From positions 1 through 10,275 of the forward strand of contig JAHFGR010000032.1 in assembly GCA_023247345.1 (NCBI GenBank): DNA of 10,275 nucleotides, read 5' to 3'. The stretch is from Microcaldota archaeon. GTDB taxonomy: Archaea > Micrarchaeota > Micrarchaeia > Anstonellales > Bilamarchaeaceae. The position numbers and the translations under genes are program-made. Positions 5,922 to 10,275 of this stretch are shown here, piece by piece (the stretch's first letter is position 1; every line of letters starts with the position of its first letter). The notes below the pieces were generated by a model. That model did no database searches. It saw nothing but the letters and a program-made list of their open reading frames with translations, and had not been told where the DNA came from.

Positions 5922-6821
5922 ATGAATTTAATTTCCATAAGAGATTTAGATAAAAAAGAGATCGAAAAAATTTTGGATTTATCTGAGGAAATGGCCGCAG
6001 GTAAAATAAAAAGAAAGTATGATAAGATACTTGCAACACTATTTTTCGAGCCAAGCACCAGGACGCGTTTAAGTTTTCAGGCAGCAGCACTGCGTTTGGG
6101 TATGAGTTACCTAGATTTTTCACCAGAAACAAGCTCGTTAAAGAAAGGAGAAACTTTCACAGATACGATAAAAGTAATAAGCGGTTATGCTGATGTGCTC
6201 GTAATAAGACATCCGAAAGAGGGCACTGCAAGGCTAGCAGGAGATGCAATTGAAAAACCAGTAATAAATGGCGGCGATGGCGGCAACCAACATCCAACAC
6301 AAACTTTGATAGATTTGTTTACAATAAGAAAAACTAAAGGAAAGATTTCTAATTTAAACGTCTCGCTTTTAGGCGATCTAAAACATGCAAGAACAATGCA
6401 ATCGCTAGTCTACGCTTTGGCAATGTTTGGTGCTAAGATAACACTAATATCGCCGAAGGGATTAGAGCTTGACCCAACGCTGATAAAAGAGGTGGAAGAA
6501 AAATTCGATGCGAAAATAAAGACAAAAAGCGAACTTAGCTTTAATGATGCTGATGTACTTTATGTATGCAGGATACAAGAAGAAAGATTCGCAGATCCGT
6601 ACGAAGCAAAACGAATAAAAGAGCAGTTTATGCTAAAAAGCGAACATCTAAAAAATACAAAAAAAGATCTCGTCATACTTAGTCCACTCCCAAAAATAAA
6701 CGAGATATCTCATGAAATAGATGCGAACAATAAAGCGAAATATTTCGAACAAGCACATTACGGCGTACCAGTAAGAATGGCGATCATAGATTATTTATTA
6801 GGTAGACAAACCCGAAACTAA
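5922..6821 (+). CDS. pyrB: Aspartate carbamoyltransferase catalytic chain
   Basis: Catalytic subunit of aspartate transcarbamoylase, making N-carbamoyl-L-aspartate from carbamoyl phosphate and aspartate in pyrimidine synthesis. It has 299 residues, close to the usual 300-310. Carbamoyl phosphate site: FFEPSTRTRLSF (41-52), the SSLKKGET loop with the catalytic lysine (71-78), and NQHPTQ (122-127). Aspartate side: HARTM (155-159), RIQEER (217-222). The loop normally written HPLPR is SPLPK here (254-258). No in-frame ATG lies upstream before a stop, and GGTGA is 7 nt before the chosen ATG. It is followed after 123 bp by pyrI, so the holoenzyme is expected to be the regulated PyrB-PyrI type. The leader is rich in palindromes. 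Confidence 0.97.
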   Translation: MNLISIRDLDKKEIEKILDLSEEMAAGKIKRKYDKILATLFFEPSTRTRLSFQAAALRLGMSYLDFSPETSSLKKGETFTDTIKVISGYADVLVIRHPKEGTARLAGDAIEKPVINGGDGGNQHPTQTLIDLFTIRKTKGKISNLNVSLLGDLKHARTMQSLVYALAMFGAKITLISPKGLELDPTLIKEVEEKFDAKIKTKSELSFNDADVLYVCRIQEERFADPYEAKRIKEQFMLKSEHLKNTKKDLVILSPLPKINEISHEIDANNKAKYFEQAHYGVPVRMAIIDYLLGRQTRN

Positions 6822-6832
6822 AAATATTATAA
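6820..6832 (+). promoter_or_regulatory. TATA-like box between pyrB and pyrI
   Basis: AAAAATATTATAAG starts at the pyrB stop codon. A start about 26 nt downstream would lie near 6853, giving pyrI (ATG at 6945) a leader of about 90 nt in addition to any read-through from pyrB. Confidence 0.4.
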
Positions 6833-6847
6833 GAGATACATAGACGA

Positions 6848-6944
6848 CCGACGTCGCATTTATTGGACAGAAGACGACGCCTCTAGAGAAGACATAGGTA
6901 GCACGACGCTTTTGTCGGAAAGAGAAGATAGGAGGTAAACACAG
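6848..6944 (+). promoter_or_regulatory. pyrI: Structured pyrI leader with repeated ACGACGC and strong ribosome binding site
   Basis: The 123-bp gap between pyrB and pyrI has no gene. Its GC-richer part contains the palindrome CGACGTCG (6849-6856) and an 8-bp helix GACAGAAG (6866-6873) with CTTTTGTC (6909-6916), one pair being G-T and so favouring plus-strand RNA. The 35-nt loop begins and ends with ACGACG (6874-6879 and 6903-6908). CCGAC (6848-6852) could instead pair with GTCGG (6914-6918). AGGAGGT at 6930-6936 is the pyrI ribosome binding site, the best in the window. No known riboswitch family is recognised. Confidence 0.4.
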
Positions 6945-7379
6945 ATGCTTAATGTTGAGGCCATAGAAAACGGGACAGTGATAGATCACATACGCGCAGG
7001 TAAGGGGAAAAAAGTACTTGAAATGCTCGGCATAAATGAAAACAATGCGGGTCGCGTTGCGCTAGTTATGAATGTGCCAAGCAAAAGACTAAACAAAAAG
7101 GACATAGTAAAAATAGAGGGCGCATTTGTAAATGAAGAGCAGACAAACTTAGTTGCGTTAATATCACCAAAATCCACAATAAATATAATAAAAAATGGGA
7201 AGGTAATTGAAAAAAGAGAGGTTGAAATACCTAACGCGCTTAAAAACGTAGGAAACTGTCCAAATCCAAACTGTATAACAAATACTGAGCACGCAGAGAA
7301 AATATTTGAAAAAGAAGAATCAAAGTTTCGCTGCCATTATTGCGAGCGCTGTTTCGCAGCAGAAGAATTAGTAGGATAA
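6945..7379 (+). CDS. pyrI: Aspartate carbamoyltransferase regulatory chain
   Basis: Regulatory subunit that binds CTP/ATP and holds the catalytic trimers of PyrB together through a zinc domain. 144 residues, slightly shorter than the 153 of E. coli. N-terminal nucleotide-binding domain: VEAIENGTVIDHI (4-16, with Asp14 and His15 at the usual effector site), MNVPSKRLNKKDIVKIE (42-58), and Lys90 in VIEKREVEIP. C-terminal zinc domain: Cys105-x4-Cys110 (CPNPNC) and Cys130-x2-Cys133 (CHYC), all four ligands present. Start is fixed by AGGAGGT 8 nt upstream. Presence of PyrI implies allosteric control of the pathway and, with the rest, an archaeon or enterobacterium-like arrangement; context favours an archaeon. 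Confidence 0.97.
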   Translation: MLNVEAIENGTVIDHIRAGKGKKVLEMLGINENNAGRVALVMNVPSKRLNKKDIVKIEGAFVNEEQTNLVALISPKSTINIIKNGKVIEKREVEIPNALKNVGNCPNPNCITNTEHAEKIFEKEESKFRCHYCERCFAAEELVG

Positions 7380-7393
7380 TTGAAATAATTACA

Positions 7394-7405
7394 TTTTTAA
7401 ATTTT
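7394..7405 (+). promoter_or_regulatory. TATA-like box for the membrane protein-prs pair
   Basis: TTTTTAAATTTT is centred about 24 nt before the ATG at 7423, and no ribosome binding site precedes that ATG. Both fit a leaderless transcript. Confidence 0.4.
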
Positions 7406-7422
7406 AATAGACTTTTCTTAGC

Positions 7423-7827
7423 ATGGCGCTCAGCATAATATCAGGTATTTTCGCTTTCTTAACAGGGGTTTCGATCATTGTACTAATTGCATATATAAAT
7501 AAAAATCGCCGAAACAATGCTCCATTAATAAACCACGATGTTATTTTATCCTTTCTGCTGACGATAGTATTGACGCTCTTAACTCTAGAGCAGTATTTGT
7601 TTGGGATTATAGTTTTTGTAATTAGTGCTCTAACTACCGTTTACTTTGTTAAGAATAGCAAAACACAACTTTTTGAATTGGAAAATATGGTGTCTGCACC
7701 AGAGAACAACCCACCTGAGATCAAGGAAAAACATGAAAAGGAGATCGAACAAAAAATGGAGATGGGCAACAACAGACCTGAAAAAAAGAAAAGGAAAGAA
7801 ATTAAAAAGAAGGCTAAGAAAAGATAA
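7423..7827 (+). CDS. Small membrane protein with lysine-rich cytoplasmic tail, function unknown
   Basis: I do not recognise this 134-residue protein. Three hydrophobic segments are visible: about residues 3-25 (IISGIFAFLTGVSIIVLIAY), 40-56 (VILSFLLTIVLTLLTLE) and 58-76 (YLFGIIVFVISALTTVYFV). After residue 78 the chain is hydrophilic: first acidic/proline-containing, then a run dominated by Lys, Glu and Arg (PEIKEKHEKEIEQKM, then KKKRKEIKKKAKKR at the end). The positive tail is probably cytoplasmic and might touch nucleic acid, ribosomes or acidic lipid head groups; that is inference. It ends one base before the PRPP synthetase ATG, so the two are likely cotranscribed and perhaps translationally coupled. 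Confidence 0.7.
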   Translation: MALSIISGIFAFLTGVSIIVLIAYINKNRRNNAPLINHDVILSFLLTIVLTLLTLEQYLFGIIVFVISALTTVYFVKNSKTQLFELENMVSAPENNPPEIKEKHEKEIEQKMEMGNNRPEKKKRKEIKKKAKKR

Positions 7828-7828
7828 T

Positions 7829-8665
7829 ATGCAACTTGTATCACCAAATTTTAAAGATGTATTAACTCCTAATATCGAATTGAAAAAATTTCCTGATGGA
7901 GATAGCTATGTTCGCATTCCCAAGCTAAAAGAATGTACTGGAGAAGTTACTCTTTATCATAGACTTTACCCTAAACAGGATAGGTCGCTAATTCAAACGC
8001 TGCTAATTCTAGAAACATTGAGACAGGTAAACGCAAATGTGACGTTAGTTGCGCCATATTTGCCATATGCACGACAAGACAAGATAGTTCTGGAAGGCGA
8101 AGTAAAAAGTGCTGAAACAATATGCAAACTGCTTGCACAATCGGGTTGTAAAAAACTAGTAACAATAGATTGTCATTTTCTTAAAAAAGAGGGCGAGTTC
8201 GATTATGCTGGCTTAAAAATAAGAAATATTTCTATGAATGACAAGCTTATTGCGCATGCAAAAAAAGCATTTAACGATGAACCATTTGAAATTATAAGCC
8301 CGGACGAAGGCGCCAAATATATGGTTGCTGCAAAGGGTGGCAAATCAATGAAAAAAACACGTGGTGTTTATGAACAGGGAGATGTTGCTTATCGAGCCAT
8401 CTCAAAGCTTGAAGGCAAGTTCGACTTTCGAGACAAAAATGTTCTGATAATCGATGATATTATCGCAACCGGGTCAACTATGTTTAAAGCATTAGAGAAT
8501 GTCAAAGCGAGTGGCGCCAAAAGTATTGCATGCGCAGCTACGCACGGATTTTTCTTAAAAGATTCTCTTGCAAAGCTTCGCACTTCTTGCAATTTTGTCT
8601 TTGTAAGCAATTCGATTCCATCACCGGTTTCAGAAGTCAACATAATGGAGAAATTGAAGGCCTAA
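7829..8665 (+). CDS. prs: Ribose-phosphate pyrophosphokinase (PRPP synthetase), short archaeal type
   Basis: Makes PRPP from ribose 5-phosphate and ATP, feeding nucleotide and amino acid synthesis in the cytosol. 278 residues, near the short archaeal enzymes (about 280-290) rather than bacterial ones (about 315). Motifs: FPDGDSYVRI (21-30), APYLPYARQDK (75-85, ATP site), TIDCHF (112-117, the D-x-H metal motif), SPDEGA (157-162), KKTRG (175-179, near the flexible catalytic loop), and the PRPP-binding loop VLIIDDIIATGSTM (205-218). The frame is open 61 codons further upstream inside the membrane-protein gene, but that part is a basic translation of the lysine-rich coding region; the ATG at 7829 begins MQLVSPNF, matching the family's start. 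A stem-loop starts at its stop codon. Confidence 0.96.
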   Translation: MQLVSPNFKDVLTPNIELKKFPDGDSYVRIPKLKECTGEVTLYHRLYPKQDRSLIQTLLILETLRQVNANVTLVAPYLPYARQDKIVLEGEVKSAETICKLLAQSGCKKLVTIDCHFLKKEGEFDYAGLKIRNISMNDKLIAHAKKAFNDEPFEIISPDEGAKYMVAAKGGKSMKKTRGVYEQGDVAYRAISKLEGKFDFRDKNVLIIDDIIATGSTMFKALENVKASGAKSIACAATHGFFLKDSLAKLRTSCNFVFVSNSIPSPVSEVNIMEKLKA

Positions 8666-8702
8666 ATATAAGCCTAGGGCTCCAAGCCTACAGCTATATT
8701 TA
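8663..8702 (+). terminator. Stem-loop beginning in the prs stop codon, followed by T-rich tract
   Basis: TAAATATAAGC (8663-8673) pairs with GCTATATTTA (8693-8702) with one bulged A. Inside it GGCT (8678-8681) pairs with AGCC (8685-8688) around CCA. A T-rich stretch follows (to about 8722). The 7-nt AAGCCTA occurs twice (8670-8676, 8684-8690), so AGCC-TAG-GGCT is an alternative inner hairpin. Likely a 3' end signal of the prs transcript; it could also belong to the control region of the next operon. Confidence 0.42.
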
Positions 8703-8722
8703 TATTTCTAATCCATTTTATT

Positions 8723-8731
8723 CTATATAAC
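8723..8731 (+). promoter_or_regulatory. TATA-like box for the epimerase-transketolase operon
   Basis: CTATATAAC lies about 33 nt before the ATG at 8760; a second candidate, TATATTTATA near 8695-8704, lies further upstream. The very G-rich ribosome binding site GAGGGGGG (8749-8756) precedes the ATG and would be in the transcript if the upstream box is used. Confidence 0.35.
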
Positions 8732-8759
8732 TTATTTTTTATTTATTCGAGGGGGGCAA

Positions 8760-9467
8760 ATGCAGGTTAATGAGAGCAGATACGCTAATCTTAAAACTAT
8801 TGAACTAATTGCTGCAATTCTGGCTAAAACTCGTGCTGAACTAATAAAACAAATCAAAGCTGTAGAATCTTATCTAAAAACTGTTCAAATAGACATAATG
8901 GATAACGATTTTGTACCGAACAAAACAATTGGACTGGAACAACTAAGAAATCTGCCTGCTGGAATTAACTATGAATTTCATTGGATGGTACAAAACCCGG
9001 AAAAATTTATAAGGGAGATAAAAAACAAAAACGCGCTTCACTTAGTGCATGTAGAAGCAATGATGGATTTTGAAAAAGTTAAAAAAGCAGTTGCAGCAGT
9101 AGGTGGCAAATTAGGCATTGCATTTAATCCAGAGACGAGCATTGAAAAAGTGCTCGAATACGAGAAAGAAAGTAATTATTTTTTAGCTATGACTGTTCAT
9201 CCAGGTTTTTCTGGCCAGAAATATATCTCAGAAGTTGAAGATAAAATAAAAATTTTGCGTGAAAGAAATCCAGAATACGACATTGAAGTTGATGGCGGAA
9301 TAAACATCGAGACAATCAAGCGAGCTATTGCTGCTGGAGCGAATAGGATAGTCGCTGCGAGCGCCATCTTCGGACAGAAAGATATTTCTCTGGCGATAAA
9401 AGAATTAGAACAAGCTGCGGCGCTTGCAATTAAGGCTAGATACACGAGGACGGAAGTACATGGTTAA
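8760..9467 (+). CDS. rpe: Ribulose-phosphate 3-epimerase
   Basis: TIM-barrel enzyme interconverting ribulose 5-phosphate and xylulose 5-phosphate in the non-oxidative pentose phosphate pathway. 235 residues. Motifs: VQIDIMDNDFVPN (42-54), FHWMV (73-77), MTVHPGFSGQKY (144-155), EVDGGIN (176-182) and VAASAIFG (198-205, phosphate-binding end). Three of the four usual metal ligands are seen (Asp45, His74, Asp178). The first, normally His in the pattern H-x-D-x-M-D, is Gln43. The usual N-terminal SILSAD-like strand reads AAILAKTRAEL, and DG after MD is DN. These changes leave catalysis uncertain, but the barrel and the partner gene support the call. GAGGGGGG lies 4-9 nt before the ATG. The stop overlaps the transketolase start by 8 nt. 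Confidence 0.88.
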   Translation: MQVNESRYANLKTIELIAAILAKTRAELIKQIKAVESYLKTVQIDIMDNDFVPNKTIGLEQLRNLPAGINYEFHWMVQNPEKFIREIKNKNALHLVHVEAMMDFEKVKKAVAAVGGKLGIAFNPETSIEKVLEYEKESNYFLAMTVHPGFSGQKYISEVEDKIKILRERNPEYDIEVDGGINIETIKRAIAAGANRIVAASAIFGQKDISLAIKELEQAAALAIKARYTRTEVHG

Positions 9468-10275
9468 CAGAATAAGAATAACTGACATAAAAAAGCTTAA
9501 ACTTGTTGCAAATACTATCAGACAGGACGTAATTCACATGCTCCTGGAAGCAAAAAGCGGACATAGCGCTGGCAGCATTGGCTTAGCTGACATATTTACT
9601 GCTCTTTATTTCAACGTTTTATATCATGATCCAAAGAATACAAGCTGGCCGGACAGAGACAGATTACTTTTATCGAACGGACATGTTGCGCCTGTTCTTT
9701 ACGCGGCAATGGCAAACGCGGGATATTTTCCAAAAGAAGAACTTTTTACATTGCGCAAACTTGGCTCGCGATTGCAAGGACATCCGCATCCTGGATCTCT
9801 GCCAGGCATTGAAAATTCTGGCGGTCCGCTTGGGCAGGGATTAAGTCAGGCGGTTGGCATGGCGATAGTTGCAAAAGCAGAACGCAAGCGATGGCGCGTT
9901 TATTGCGCAATGAGTGATGGAGAGCACGATGAAGGACAAACATGGGAAGCGATCATGCTTGCGAATAAATACAAACTCGGAAATTTAACTGCAGTAATAG
10001 ATCGAAACAGCATCCAAATGGATGGAATGACCGAAGACATTCTACCGCTCGAACCGTTTGCAGAAAAATACCGCGCTTTCGGCTGGCGAGTAATTGAAGT
10101 TGATGGCCATAATATTGCAAAATTCATTGAAGCTTGCGAAGAAAGCAAAGCAGTTTACGAAAGGCCGACAGTAATTATTGCGCATACGATTCCTGGCAAA
10201 GGGATTCCATATATGGAGTATTTAAGTGAATGGCATGGCAAGACACCAAGCAAGGAGCAGGCAGATGAGGCAATT
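9460..10275 (+). CDS. Transketolase, N-terminal subunit (runs to right edge)
   Basis: Thiamine-diphosphate half of transketolase, which moves two-carbon units between sugar phosphates. 272 codons are present with no stop. Seen: SGHSAGS (33-39, His35), SNGHVAP (72-78), QGHPHP (106-111), GGPLGQGLSQAVG (121-133), and the thiamine diphosphate/magnesium motif SDGEHDEGQTWEA (152-164) ending in DRNSIQ (181-186); the first motif residue, usually Gly, is Ser152. GHTIPGKG-like AHTIPGKG follows at 241-248. In many archaea this domain is a separate protein of about 270-285 residues with the C-terminal part encoded next; the window ends about there, so a split form is likely but not shown. The ATG overlaps the end of the epimerase gene, with GAGGACGGAAG upstream. 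Confidence 0.94.
   Translation, partial: MVNRIRITDIKKLKLVANTIRQDVIHMLLEAKSGHSAGSIGLADIFTALYFNVLYHDPKNTSWPDRDRLLLSNGHVAPVLYAAMANAGYFPKEELFTLRKLGSRLQGHPHPGSLPGIENSGGPLGQGLSQAVGMAIVAKAERKRWRVYCAMSDGEHDEGQTWEAIMLANKYKLGNLTAVIDRNSIQMDGMTEDILPLEPFAEKYRAFGWRVIEVDGHNIAKFIEACEESKAVYERPTVIIAHTIPGKGIPYMEYLSEWHGKTPSKEQADEAI

Noticed and set aside
7646..7828. Sixty-one-residue upstream extension of PRPP synthetase
   Set aside because: It is the lysine-rich coding region of the membrane protein read in another frame; the family homology begins exactly at the ATG at 7829.

Overview
The window looks like chromosomal DNA of an AT-rich archaeon. Four things point that way: aspartate carbamoyltransferase made as separate PyrB and PyrI chains, a transketolase that appears to be the stand-alone N-terminal half, TATA-type boxes about 25 bp ahead of start codons with leaderless or very short leaders (Shine-Dalgarno motifs elsewhere), and a tRNA gene interrupted by an intron that fits the archaeal splicing-endonuclease motif. 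Compact spacing and the gene mix would suit a DPANN-type lineage, but the sequence alone does not fix the phylum.

Layout. Minus strand, 1-2332: the start of a PiT phosphate permease (runs off the left edge), its DUF47/PhoU-like partner, a FemAB/GNAT-like acyltransferase with unusual proline codon use, and tRNA-Glu(UUC) with a 44-nt intron in the T-loop. A 209-bp gene-free stretch (2333-2541) holds the tRNA promoter and a row of hairpins ending in T7, which may be a small RNA on the plus strand. Minus strand, 2542-3126: thymidylate kinase. A short AT-rich divergent promoter separates it from the plus-strand genes.

Plus strand, 3178-5834: a NodU/CmcH-type O-carbamoyltransferase overlapping a polysaccharide (NodB-type) deacetylase by ATGA, apparently a two-gene modification operon. 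5922-7379: pyrB and pyrI, each with its own structured leader. 7423-8665: a small three-helix membrane protein with a lysine-rich tail, then PRPP synthetase one base later. A stem-loop begins in the prs stop codon. 8760-10275: ribulose-phosphate 3-epimerase overlapping the N-terminal transketolase subunit, which runs to the right edge.

How they fit together: epimerase and transketolase interconvert pentose phosphates, Prs turns ribose 5-phosphate into PRPP, PyrBI commits carbamoyl phosphate and aspartate to pyrimidines, and thymidylate kinase works at the end of the dTTP branch. The carbamoyltransferase draws on the same carbamoyl phosphate pool as PyrB. The phosphate permease pair supplies phosphate. 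The items most worth a second look are the T-loop intron in tRNA-Glu, the tandem-hairpin locus with a 10-nt match to the pyrI leader, the palindrome-rich pyrB leader, and an epimerase that lacks one expected metal-binding histidine.
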